Positions 1 to 6,937 of a DNA stretch of 6,937 nt are shown here, in pieces. Position 1 is the first letter of the stretch. Every line of letters begins with the position of its first letter. Source of the stretch: CADAWZ01 sp045114665 (lineage in GTDB: Bacteria > Vulcanimicrobiota > CADAWZ01); NCBI GenBank assembly GCA_045114665.1, contig JBGUKW010000088.1, positions 1-6,937 of the forward strand, in the 5' to 3' direction. Both the position numbers and the translations under genes were made by a program. Below the pieces are notes generated by a model. The model ran no database searches, was not told where the DNA came from, and saw nothing but the letters and a program-made list of their open reading frames with translations.

Positions 1-1
1 T

Positions 2-1381
2 GCAAAAAGATATGAATCCTATGGTTGGAAAGTATATAATGCAGATGGACACAACAAAGAAGAAATCAAAAAAGTTATAGAAGAAGCCATTGCATATAAA
101 GGTGCTCCAAAGATTATAATCTTCAAAACACATATTGCATTTGGAACTCCAACAAAACAAGATTCTGCAAGCTCTCATGGAGTGCCACTTGGTGAAGATG
201 AAATAAAAGAAATGAAAAAGAAGTTTGGACTTCCTGAAAACAAAAACTTTTATATTCCTGAAGATGTTTCAAAATTCTGTTCAGAAAAAATCGAAGCAAA
301 GAAAAAAGTCCATGAAGAATGGAAAAAATTATTTGCAAATTGGACTGAAAAATATCCTGCAAAAGCAAAAGAACTAAAAATCTATAGCGAAAAAACAATA
401 CCTGAAAACTTCATTGACAAACTTTTAGAAGCAGTATCTGAAAAAGCAGAAGCAACAAGAGTTTCTTCAGGTAATGTAATCCAAAAAGCAGGAGAAGTAT
501 TGCCTTTTATCACTGGAGGAAGTGCAGATTTAGAGCCTTCTGTAAAATGTCATATAAAGAAAGCAGAATCAATAAAACCAAACAATTTTGCAGGAAGAAA
601 TCAACATTTTGGAATAAGAGAGCATGCAATGGGGGCATACATGAATGGAATGGCACTTTATGGATTATTTGTTCCATATGGTGCAACATTCTTGGTTTTC
701 AGCGATTATATGAGGGGAGCTGTAAGACTTTCTGCTCTAATGGGTACACAAGTAGTATATGTATTTACCCATGACAGTATTTTCTTAGGTGAAGATGGTC
801 CAACTCACCAACCAATAGAACATATTGGTTCCCTCAGAATAATACCAAATTTAACAGTAATAAGACCTGCAGATGCCTTTGAAACAGCTGTTGCTTGGGA
901 AATGGCACTAAAACACAAAAATGGTCCAACTGTTCTTATTCTTTCTCGCCATAATCTTCCACAACTTCACAAAGAAAAAACATCTGAAGCAGTAGAATCA
1001 GTGAGAAAGGGCGGTTATGTGATAAGCAAAGAAGAAAAAGAAGCAAAATTTGTATTAATTGCAACAGGTTCTGAAGTTAGCACGGCCATAGAAGCACAAG
1101 AAATTTTGAAATCAGAAGGAATTGATGTAAGAGTTGTTTCAATGCCTGTTCCTGAAATATTTGAAAAACAATCTGAAGAATACCAAAAATCTGTCATTTT
1201 AGAGGATATTCCAGTCGTTGCAATAGAGGCAACAAGAACAAGAGATTGGGATAGATTTGTAAAAGATGACGGATTTGTAATTGGTATGAAATCATTTGGT
1301 CATTCTGCACCTGCAAAAGTTCTTGCTGAAAAATTTGGATTTACAGGAAAGGCTATTGCAGAAAAAGTAAAAAAGCTATAA
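2..1381 (+). CDS. tkt: Transketolase, C-terminal two thirds (5' end outside window)
   Basis: Transketolase moves two-carbon ketol units between sugar phosphates using thiamine diphosphate, in the cytoplasmic non-oxidative pentose phosphate pathway. The frame is open from the left edge, giving 459 residues before the TAA; full-length family members have about 650-670, so about 200 N-terminal residues (most of the diphosphate-binding domain) lie upstream. The GTG at 182 is internal and is not the start. Visible family motifs, numbered from the first complete codon, are SSHGVPLG near 57-64, GGSADLEPS near 171-179, FGIREHAMG with the expected catalytic Glu at 207 (codon 620-622), and HDSIFLGEDGPTHQP starting at 257. 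The C-terminal domain carries the typical FGHSAPAKVL near 432. No frameshift or missing key residue is seen in the visible part. A strong hairpin terminator follows 25 bases after the stop. A DXPS-type enzyme is less likely because the HGVPLG and GEDGPTHQP forms are those of transketolase. Confidence 0.97.
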   Translation, partial: AKRYESYGWKVYNADGHNKEEIKKVIEEAIAYKGAPKIIIFKTHIAFGTPTKQDSASSHGVPLGEDEIKEMKKKFGLPENKNFYIPEDVSKFCSEKIEAKKKVHEEWKKLFANWTEKYPAKAKELKIYSEKTIPENFIDKLLEAVSEKAEATRVSSGNVIQKAGEVLPFITGGSADLEPSVKCHIKKAESIKPNNFAGRNQHFGIREHAMGAYMNGMALYGLFVPYGATFLVFSDYMRGAVRLSALMGTQVVYVFTHDSIFLGEDGPTHQPIEHIGSLRIIPNLTVIRPADAFETAVAWEMALKHKNGPTVLILSRHNLPQLHKEKTSEAVESVRKGGYVISKEEKEAKFVLIATGSEVSTAIEAQEILKSEGIDVRVVSMPVPEIFEKQSEEYQKSVILEDIPVVAIEATRTRDWDRFVKDDGFVIGMKSFGHSAPAKVLAEKFGFTGKAIAEKVKKL

Positions 1382-1405
1382 TGAACATTTAAGAAATCAT
1401 TAAAC

Positions 1406-1441
1406 AAAAAAATGGATTGAATTAAACAATCCATTTTTTTT
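1406..1441 (+). terminator. Intrinsic terminator after transketolase
   Basis: A perfect 14-bp inverted repeat (arms 1406-1419 and 1427-1440) encloses a 7-base loop AATTAAA. The right arm ends in an eight-T run (1434-1441). The left arm starts with seven A residues, so the structure would also show a T-run on the opposite strand and could work in both directions, although no gene on the minus strand needs it. The G+C pairs lie only in the TGGATTG core, so the stem is long rather than GC-rich, as expected in an AT-rich genome. Confidence 0.9.
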
Positions 1442-1462
1442 ATCACTTAGAAATTTATTTAG

Positions 1463-1491
1463 TTATAAAAACAATTTTAGAAAGATAAAAT
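1463..1491 (+). promoter_or_regulatory. Possible sigma70-type promoter for surE (weak)
   Basis: The 104 bases between the terminator and surE must hold a promoter if the terminator is effective. The best -10-like box is TAAAAT at 1486-1491 (five of six to consensus), with a poor TTATAA at 1463-1468 spaced by 17 bases. A second -10-like box, TAGAAT at 1520-1525, has no good -35. In DNA this AT-rich such matches occur often by chance, so the position is only a guess. Confidence 0.22.
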
Positions 1492-1534
1492 ATTTGTTTT
1501 GTAGAAATAGAAATGTAAATAGAATCAAAAACAA

Positions 1535-1542
1535 GGGGAGGG
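1535..1542 (+). promoter_or_regulatory. Strong Shine-Dalgarno for surE
   Basis: GGGGAGGG stands a few bases before the ATG at 1546 and is one of the most G-rich stretches in the window. The GGAG core (1537-1540) lies 5 bases from the start codon. It fixes the surE start and suggests efficient translation. The mutS2 start downstream has nothing comparable. Confidence 0.85.
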
Positions 1543-1545
1543 ATT

Positions 1546-2325
1546 ATGAGAGTTTTAATCACAAATGATGATGGCATAAATGCTGAAGGCATAAAAGTGC
1601 TTGCTGATGAGATCAGTAAAAAAGCAGATGTTACAGTTATTGCACCTGATAGGGAGAGAAGTGCTGTTGGACATGGAGTAACTTTCTTCTCCCCTATGCG
1701 TCTTTTTAAATTATCAGAAGAAGAGCATAAAATAATTTATAAATGCAGTGGAACTCCAGTTGACTGTATAATAATGGGGCTTAATTATGTTATGAAAGAC
1801 AATCCACCTGATCTTATCATAACTGGAATAAATCGAGGAATGAATATAGGTTATGATTTTTACTGTTCTGGTACAATTTCATCTGCAGTTGAAGGAGCTT
1901 TATCAGGAATACAATCAATGGCTGTATCCTGTGCAACAGATATTGAATTTAATGTGCCTTCTTACGAACCTATTGCAAAAATTGCCTCTTGTATTGCAGA
2001 AAAAATATTTAAAAATCCACTGCCCAAAAGAGTTATGTTAAATTTAAATGCACCTATTGGAAAAATTAAAGACATAAAATTGACACATCTTGGATTTAGT
2101 AATTTTACATATGATATAATTTCAAGAAAAGATGCCTTAAATTTGGACTATTTTTGGTTTAACAGAAAATCCAATTACCAAAATGAGAAATATGAAGGAA
2201 GTGACTATCAAGCCATTATGGAGGGATATGCATCACTAACTCCCATAAATCTCGATTTTCCGACAGCACAAATTGATTTATTCAAAATAATAGACAAAGA
2301 AAAAATAAGACAATGGACAATATAG
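1546..2325 (+). CDS. surE: 5'/3'-nucleotidase SurE
   Basis: SurE is a cytoplasmic, divalent-metal-dependent phosphatase that removes phosphate from nucleoside 5'- and 3'-monophosphates; some members also cut short polyphosphate. The protein has 259 residues, usual for the family (about 250-270). The N-terminal metal site is intact: ITNDDG places Asp8 and Asp9, Ser39 lies in DRERSAVGHG, and Asn96 lies in ITGINRGMNIG. These match the four metal ligands known from Escherichia coli SurE (Asp8, Asp9, Ser39, Asn92). The GTPVDC (69-74) and SGTISSAVEGAL (108-119) blocks are also family features. The ATG is supported by the strong ribosome binding site just upstream and by MRVLITNDDG aligning with the family's usual first residues. 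The last 13 bases overlap mutS2. No signal peptide is seen. Confidence 0.97.
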   Translation: MRVLITNDDGINAEGIKVLADEISKKADVTVIAPDRERSAVGHGVTFFSPMRLFKLSEEEHKIIYKCSGTPVDCIIMGLNYVMKDNPPDLIITGINRGMNIGYDFYCSGTISSAVEGALSGIQSMAVSCATDIEFNVPSYEPIAKIASCIAEKIFKNPLPKRVMLNLNAPIGKIKDIKLTHLGFSNFTYDIISRKDALNLDYFWFNRKSNYQNEKYEGSDYQAIMEGYASLTPINLDFPTAQIDLFKIIDKEKIRQWTI

Positions 2326-4712
2326 AAATAACAAAAGAAAAAACAAAAGATTTAGAAGAACAGTCAAGAGACACACTCGAATTTAATGAAGTAAAAAAAA
2401 TAATTGCAAAATATGCCTCTTGGTCTCAAAGTCGCAATTTAATCTTGAACATAGCACCATTTACAGATATAGAAGATATATATGAAGTCCAAAATAAAAT
2501 AAGACAGATTAATGAGATATTTGAAACAGGTTCAGATATTTCAATAGGTGGATTTGAAGATATATCTGAGCTATTGACTGCAACAGAAAAGGGAATTATT
2601 TTAACTGCTTCTGAATTTGCTTTGATAAGAACAAATATTGAGTTGACAGCAAGCCTCAGAAGGCAATTAATTCCTTTTTTGACAATGCCTTTTATTGTAG
2701 AGACAGTAAAATCATTAAATCCAACTACAGACCTTTTAAAAGCAATAGAAAAAACATTTGATGAAAGTGGAAATATAAGAAATTCTGCAAGTAAAGAACT
2801 TGCTGAAATCAGAGAAAATAGAGACCTTGCAGAGCTTTCAGTACATGGCAAAATAAATGCGATATTGAGGGACTCCTCAAAACAAAAAATGTTACAGGAA
2901 AACATTTGGACAATGAGAGAAGAGCGTTATGTTTTGCCTGTAAAAGAAGGATATAGAGGATTTTTTAATGGTCTTGTCCTCGATGTATCATCGAGTGGTT
3001 CAACAGTTTTTATGGAACCACTCGAAATCGTCGATCTCAACAACAAAATAAAACAATATAAAGCAGAAGAAAAAGCAGAGACAACAAGGATTTTAAAAAG
3101 TCTTGGATCAAATGTGGCAAGAAACAAAAGAGAATTATTATACAACCAAGATATAATAGCTGAATTTGACAAAATACGAGCTTTGAGCAAATACTGTATT
3201 GAATCAAAAGGAATACTTCCTCAAATAAACAAATCAGGAAAATTGATTTTAAAAAAGGCTAAACATCCACTTTTAGGAGAAAAAGCAATCCCACTTGACA
3301 TTGAAGATGGAGATAAGTTTACAACACTTGTCATAACTGGTCCAAATACTGGTGGAAAAACAGTAACATTAAAAACAGCTGGCTTATTTTCATTAATGGG
3401 GCTTTCTGGAATATCTCTTCCTGCTGATGAAGGCACAGAAATTTCACTTTTCAAACACATATATGCCGATATAGGTGATGAACAGAGTATTTCACAAAAT
3501 CTAAGTACATTTTCATCACACATGAACAAAATTGTATCCATTTTAGACAATGCAGATGAAAACAGCCTTGTCCTTTTAGACGAACTTGGGGCAGGAACGG
3601 ATCCAAGAGAGGGAACGGCACTTGGAATAGCGATATTAGAGGATTTGATAGAAAAAGGGGCAAGAACAATAGTAACAACACACTATGGAGAATTAAAATA
3701 TTTCGCAGGCAATCACCCCAAAGCATGCAATGCAGCAATGGAATTTGACAGTACAACATTAATGCCTTCTTACAAAATCACAATAGGTATTCCAGGGAGA
3801 TCTTGTGCATTAGAAATAGCTTCAAGGCTTGGACTTTCACAAAAAACAATAAAAAGAGCAGAATCTTTAATATCACATGAATATGTTGAAATGGATAAAA
3901 TGCTTGCTGAAATAGAATCAAAAGAACAATTTTTGAAAAAAGAAATAGAGACACATTCAAAAATTAAATCAGAAGCAGAAAACCTAAAAAATAAATATGA
4001 AGAAGATATCTCGCTGATAAAGGCAGAACAACTTGAACTTTTAGCAGATAGTGCAGCAGAAACAGAGGCAATAATAAATTCTGCAAAAAGAGAAATCGGA
4101 AAAATAATCCAAGATTTCAGAAAAAATTTGGCAAAATCAGCAAAGGAAAAAACAGAAAAAAATCCTGGTGCAGAGGCTTTGTCAGAAGCAGAAACAAGAA
4201 TTGGCGGAATATTTGAAAGACTTTCAACATTCAAAAAGACAAAGAAAATAAAAAATATTCAAAAAGAATTAAAATTTAATGTAGGAGATGATGTATATGT
4301 TCCATCAATGGATATGATGGGAAAAATACTTGAACTTTCAGAAAATGAAGCCCTAATATCTATGAACAGATTAAAAATGAGAATTCCTACATGGAATTTA
4401 AGAAAATCGAAAAACCAATCTCCAACTCCTTCAGAAACAAAAGATGTATTTGTTCCAGATGTAAAAAGGCAAGTAAGTTCATTAAATTTAATTGGAAAAT
4501 ATACAGACGAAGCAATTTATGAACTTGAAAAATTTATAGACAATGCCACACTTGGTGGAATGGAATCTTTTAAGATAATACATGGAAAAGGCACAGGGGC
4601 CTTGAGAAATGCAGTTAGAAATGCTCTTTCAAGAAATAAACTTGTTGCTGATTTTAAATCTGGAGATATTTCTGAAGGTGGCGATGGAATGACAATAGTA
4701 ACATTAAAGTAA
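2313..4712 (+). CDS. mutS2: MutS2 family ATPase with C-terminal Smr domain
   Basis: MutS2 is a MutS paralogue without the mismatch-reading domain. Family members have been linked to suppression of homologous recombination and, in Bacillus subtilis, to rescue of collided ribosomes. The 799 residues match the usual length (about 780-800). In order: a core/lever region starting with the family-like DTLEFNEVKKIIAKYAS (20-36); Walker A GPNTGGKT at 343-350; STFSSHM from 398; Walker B SLVLLDELGAGTDP at 418-431 with Asp423-Glu424; TTHYGELK from 455; a charged, probably coiled-coil stretch about 523-640; a KOW-like segment about 653-692 (LKFNVGDDVYVP); and a C-terminal Smr domain about 721-799 with IHGKGTGALR. 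The usual LDLRG motif of Smr reads LNLIG (724-728), which may affect nuclease function. The ATG at 2313 is the only good start: no other Met occurs before the conserved N-terminal region. It overlaps surE by 13 bases and has only an A-rich leader, suggesting translational coupling. Confidence 0.96.
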   Translation: MDNIEITKEKTKDLEEQSRDTLEFNEVKKIIAKYASWSQSRNLILNIAPFTDIEDIYEVQNKIRQINEIFETGSDISIGGFEDISELLTATEKGIILTASEFALIRTNIELTASLRRQLIPFLTMPFIVETVKSLNPTTDLLKAIEKTFDESGNIRNSASKELAEIRENRDLAELSVHGKINAILRDSSKQKMLQENIWTMREERYVLPVKEGYRGFFNGLVLDVSSSGSTVFMEPLEIVDLNNKIKQYKAEEKAETTRILKSLGSNVARNKRELLYNQDIIAEFDKIRALSKYCIESKGILPQINKSGKLILKKAKHPLLGEKAIPLDIEDGDKFTTLVITGPNTGGKTVTLKTAGLFSLMGLSGISLPADEGTEISLFKHIYADIGDEQSISQNLSTFSSHMNKIVSILDNADENSLVLLDELGAGTDPREGTALGIAILEDLIEKGARTIVTTHYGELKYFAGNHPKACNAAMEFDSTTLMPSYKITIGIPGRSCALEIASRLGLSQKTIKRAESLISHEYVEMDKMLAEIESKEQFLKKEIETHSKIKSEAENLKNKYEEDISLIKAEQLELLADSAAETEAIINSAKREIGKIIQDFRKNLAKSAKEKTEKNPGAEALSEAETRIGGIFERLSTFKKTKKIKNIQKELKFNVGDDVYVPSMDMMGKILELSENEALISMNRLKMRIPTWNLRKSKNQSPTPSETKDVFVPDVKRQVSSLNLIGKYTDEAIYELEKFIDNATLGGMESFKIIHGKGTGALRNAVRNALSRNKLVADFKSGDISEGGDGMTIVTLK
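2979..3025 (+). repeat. Two overlapping perfect inverted repeats inside mutS2
   Basis: CTCGATG (2979-2985) pairs with CATCGAG (2989-2995) across a 3-base loop TAT. TCGAGTGGTTC (2991-3001) pairs perfectly over 11 bp with GAACCACTCGA (3015-3025) across a 13-base loop. The two hairpins share 2991-2995, so both cannot form fully at once. They lie in the codons for a conserved MutS2 segment (LDVSSSGSTVFMEPLE), so they may be a by-product of coding. The pairing is seen directly; any function is inference. Confidence 0.6.
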
Positions 4713-4828
4713 TTTTTTCATTAAATTGCTGTAATAATCAATATTTAAAGTCAATAAATAAAGGTAAATATAAATTATTAAAAGAAAATATAAAATGTCG
4801 AAAACTCTTAAAATATCAGGGAAAAAAT
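4713..4828 (+). promoter_or_regulatory. mutS2-kinase intergenic gap, possible weak promoter
   Basis: This AT-rich gap shows no convincing hairpin plus T-run after mutS2, so transcripts may read through into the kinase gene. A -10-like TATAAAT lies at 4769-4775, with TTAAAG (4745-4750) 18 bases upstream as a poor -35. That could give the kinase its own start, but chance matches are expected at this base composition. No clear operator was seen. Confidence 0.25.
4817..4822 (+). promoter_or_regulatory. Shine-Dalgarno deciding the kinase start
   Basis: CAGGGA lies 6 bases before the ATG at 4829. The frame stays open upstream as far as 4676 but contains no ATG, GTG or TTG there, so this site and the ATG together decide the start. 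Confidence 0.6.
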
Positions 4829-6937
4829 ATGGCAACAAATCTGCAAAATAAGGCAACAGGCGTTATAATTTCAGACAATACAGTTATGTTGAAGGAAAGA
4901 TTTCAAATACTTCATAGCAATGGGGTATCTTCTCCTGCATACCAAGATATTTCTTTGATGTTCATGATGTATGAAAACAACCAAGGAAATAATCCTGACA
5001 TATTTTTTATAGAAAATGAATCAAAAACAGTATATTGTATAAAATGGAATAGAGAACTAAGAAAAAAACAGAGTGGTAATATAACATTTATATCATTTCT
5101 TCAAGAAATATTAAAAGTATTAGCAAACTCTTATATAGATAGAACTGTTGACTTATTTATAGAATCAGAAACAAAAGAAATACCTATATATAAATCCTAT
5201 GACGATGTATTTGCATATTGTTCAGAAGTAATCGAACAGAAAACACAAAATGCAAATTATGAAGAACATGATGAAAATGAATGGAGAAAAGGATATTTCA
5301 TCTATGAAAATCTGAGAATAAAACAGATTTTAAAAGGTGGAATGGGTATCGTTTATATAGTCAATCACTTAAAAACTGGCGAAACTTTTGCCATGAAATC
5401 TATTCAACAAAAATTTCTATGGAATAACGATGCCTATAAGATGTTTATTCAAGAAGCCGAAACTTGGATAAAACTTGAAAAACATCCAAATATAGTTAGA
5501 GCTTTAACTGTTAGACAGATAAACTCAAGACCTTTTATATTTCTTGAATATGTAAATAATGGCAGTTTAGAAGACATTCTAACTAAAAAGCAACTAACAG
5601 TACAAAGTGCAACCTCTTATGCAATACAAATAGCTCGTGGAATGTCTTATGCCTTTCAAAAAATAGGACTTGTTCATAGAGATTTAAAACCTGCAAACTG
5701 TCTTATAAATGATAAAGATGTTCTAAAAATAACAGACTTTGGTCTTGCTAAATGTAAAATTAGCCAAGAAGAACAAGAGGGCATTATTCAAGGAACAATC
5801 CAATACATGCCCCCTGAAAGTGCTAAAGGTAAGGACACAGGAACACCAGAATCAGATATTTACTCATTCGGTGTTATATTATATAGAATGTTGACTGGTA
5901 TTTTTCCGTATAAAGCCGACAATATCGGAGAATTACTTGTATTTTTTGACAAAGGCAGAATAGAAAGACCTGGATATGTAAAAGGTAATATTCCTCCAAG
6001 AATTTCAGCAATTACAATGAAATGTCTTGAAATAAATCCTGTCAATAGATACCATAGTTTCGAAGAAATTGAAAAAGATTTAACCGAGTTTTCCATCAAA
6101 GAATATGGAAAGATAGTAGTCTCAGAAGAAGAATCTCAAATAAAAATGACAGCAGAAGACCTTCTAAAAAAGGGACTTGGTCTGGCAGAATTGGGAAAGC
6201 ATTACGAATCAATCGAAGTCTATGATGAAGCACTAAAACAAGCTCCAACAAATGTAGAAATATTGGTTGCAAGAGGTGAAAGTCTATATACTGTTGGTGG
6301 TTATAATGAAGCAATTAAAAATTTCAATGAAGCATTAAAAATCAATGATGAAGACGAAAAAATATTGACGAGAAAAGGCGACTGTTTCCTTGCATTAAAG
6401 AGATTTCAAGATGCCTTAACCTGTTACAATGAAGCATTGGAATTAAATCCCGAAAATGAAGAAACTTTGATATCAAAAAGTAAATATTTTTTAAGAACTC
6501 AAAAACCTCGTGAAAGTATTAAACTTCTTGACAATGTTTTAAAAAATAGCCCTGATCTATATATAGCATTATTTTATAAAGGAGCAGCTCTTCTCGATTT
6601 AAAAGAACCAGAAGAAAGTATCATATATTTTAAGAAAGCTCATGATGAAAATCCACGTTGTATTGAAGCATGGATTCAGCATTCTTATGTATTATACACG
6701 ATAAGAAGATATAATGAGTCGGCAAGATATATGCAACAACTTCTTGAGTTATCTCCTGATTGCAAAGAAGCTGGTTTGTTGTTTATCAAAGCAAAAACAG
6801 CAGCAGGAAAATATGATGAAGCTATGAGCTTTATGGAAAAGCAAGGACTCCAAAATGCAGACCAAGAAGAGCTTTCAATTTATGCAGATATACAACTTGA
6901 AATGAAAGACTATGAAGGGGCCTTAGAAACTCTTCAA
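4829..6937 (+). CDS. Ser/Thr protein kinase with C-terminal TPR repeats (3' end outside window)
   Basis: This Hanks-type kinase should transfer phosphate from ATP to Ser/Thr of a protein partner. The frame runs 703 codons to the right edge without a stop. Residues 1 to about 155 match no family I recognise. The kinase domain spans about 158-421: Gly-rich loop GGMGIVY (170-176), ATP-binding Lys190 in FAMKSI, helix-C Glu209, catalytic HRDLKPAN (283-290, Asp285), DFG (303-305), PPE in place of APE (328-330), Asp343 in SDIYSFG, and Arg407. All residues needed for catalysis are present, so it should be active. From about 442 come TPR repeats of about 34 residues: seven full and part of an eighth before the edge, a surface for protein partners. 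No signal peptide or membrane helix is seen, so a cytoplasmic location is likely, unlike membrane-anchored PknB/PrkC kinases. The substrate is unknown; nothing nearby identifies it. Confidence 0.93.
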   Translation, partial: MATNLQNKATGVIISDNTVMLKERFQILHSNGVSSPAYQDISLMFMMYENNQGNNPDIFFIENESKTVYCIKWNRELRKKQSGNITFISFLQEILKVLANSYIDRTVDLFIESETKEIPIYKSYDDVFAYCSEVIEQKTQNANYEEHDENEWRKGYFIYENLRIKQILKGGMGIVYIVNHLKTGETFAMKSIQQKFLWNNDAYKMFIQEAETWIKLEKHPNIVRALTVRQINSRPFIFLEYVNNGSLEDILTKKQLTVQSATSYAIQIARGMSYAFQKIGLVHRDLKPANCLINDKDVLKITDFGLAKCKISQEEQEGIIQGTIQYMPPESAKGKDTGTPESDIYSFGVILYRMLTGIFPYKADNIGELLVFFDKGRIERPGYVKGNIPPRISAITMKCLEINPVNRYHSFEEIEKDLTEFSIKEYGKIVVSEEESQIKMTAEDLLKKGLGLAELGKHYESIEVYDEALKQAPTNVEILVARGESLYTVGGYNEAIKNFNEALKINDEDEKILTRKGDCFLALKRFQDALTCYNEALELNPENEETLISKSKYFLRTQKPRESIKLLDNVLKNSPDLYIALFYKGAALLDLKEPEESIIYFKKAHDENPRCIEAWIQHSYVLYTIRRYNESARYMQQLLELSPDCKEAGLLFIKAKTAAGKYDEAMSFMEKQGLQNADQEELSIYADIQLEMKDYEGALETLQ
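6152..6937 (+). repeat. TPR array in the kinase protein (at least 7.7 units)
   Basis: Protein-level repeats begin at about residues 442, 475, 509, 542, 576, 610, 644 and 677 of the kinase. Most units show the TPR pattern: small residues near positions 8 and 20, an aromatic near 11 and 24, Ala near 27 and Pro or Asp near 32, as in GKHYESIEVYDEALKQAP. The fourth (542-575), sixth (610-643) and seventh (644-676) units are more diverged than the first three. DNA identity between units is low, so this is an old array rather than a recent tandem duplication. It continues past the window edge. Confidence 0.88.

Noticed and set aside
182..184. GTG at 182 as the start of a shorter transketolase-like gene.
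   Set aside because: Conserved transketolase sequence (KTHIAFGTP, SSHG) continues upstream in the same frame to the window edge, so the codon is an internal Val of HGVPLG.
2426..2905. Minus-strand open frame of 159 codons inside mutS2.
   Set aside because: It lies opposite clearly conserved MutS2 coding sequence and its Ser/Ile/Phe-rich product is what the complement of Glu/Lys/Asn-rich codons gives. It has no family motif.
3770..4234. Minus-strand open frame of 154 codons opposite the MutS2 coiled-coil region.
   Set aside because: It is a shadow of the Lys/Glu/Ala-rich plus-strand codons, with a Ser/Phe-rich product and no supporting start signal.
4723..4746. Possible hairpin after mutS2 (AAATTG paired with CAATATTT).
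   Set aside because: The pairing is short and imperfect, almost all A-T, and is not followed by a T-run, so it does not support a terminator.
4676..4828. The kinase frame is open for 51 codons upstream of its ATG, through the whole intergenic gap, which might mean a longer N-terminus or a fusion with mutS2.
   Set aside because: No ATG, GTG or TTG lies in frame there, a TGA stands at 4673-4675, and a fair Shine-Dalgarno sits 6 bases before the ATG at 4829. The codons are also of intergenic character.
5860..6314. Two minus-strand open frames (79 and 72 codons) between 5860 and 6314.
   Set aside because: They are opposite the intact kinase and first TPR region, which is supported by motifs; they have no recognisable features.

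Overview
This is an AT-rich bacterial window (roughly one third G+C by eye) with four genes, all on the + strand and almost no wasted space. The genes are bacterial in type: a thiamine-dependent transketolase, the phosphatase SurE, the MutS paralogue MutS2, and a Hanks-type Ser/Thr kinase fused to TPR repeats. Shine-Dalgarno-like sequences precede surE and the kinase. The lineage cannot be fixed from the sequence. A low-GC genome with a soluble kinase-TPR protein would fit several groups, including candidate phyla, so no taxon is named.

Layout. Positions 2-1381 hold the 3' two thirds of a transketolase gene that enters from the left edge. It ends at a perfect 14-bp hairpin with a T-run (1406-1441), which closes that transcript. 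A strong ribosome binding site then precedes surE (1546-2325). mutS2 (2313-4712) starts inside the end of surE in another frame, so the two look like a translationally coupled pair. After a 116-bp gap with no convincing terminator, a long reading frame opens at 4829 and is still open at the right edge (6937). It encodes about 160 residues of unrecognised sequence, a complete protein kinase domain with all catalytic residues, and at least seven full TPR repeats plus part of an eighth.

How the genes fit together. Transketolase belongs to the non-oxidative pentose phosphate pathway and is separated from the rest by the terminator. SurE (nucleotide phosphatase) and MutS2 (DNA/ribosome-associated ATPase) are housekeeping or stress genes; their pairing shows co-expression, not a shared pathway. 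The kinase may be read through from mutS2 or have its own weak promoter. No substrate gene is visible.

The window is mostly ordinary. The points worth a second look are the kinase-TPR protein with its unrecognised N-terminal region and unusual activation loop, an altered LDLR-type motif in the Smr domain of MutS2, and a pair of mutually exclusive perfect inverted repeats inside mutS2. No RNA genes, CRISPR arrays, insertion sequences or attachment sites were seen.
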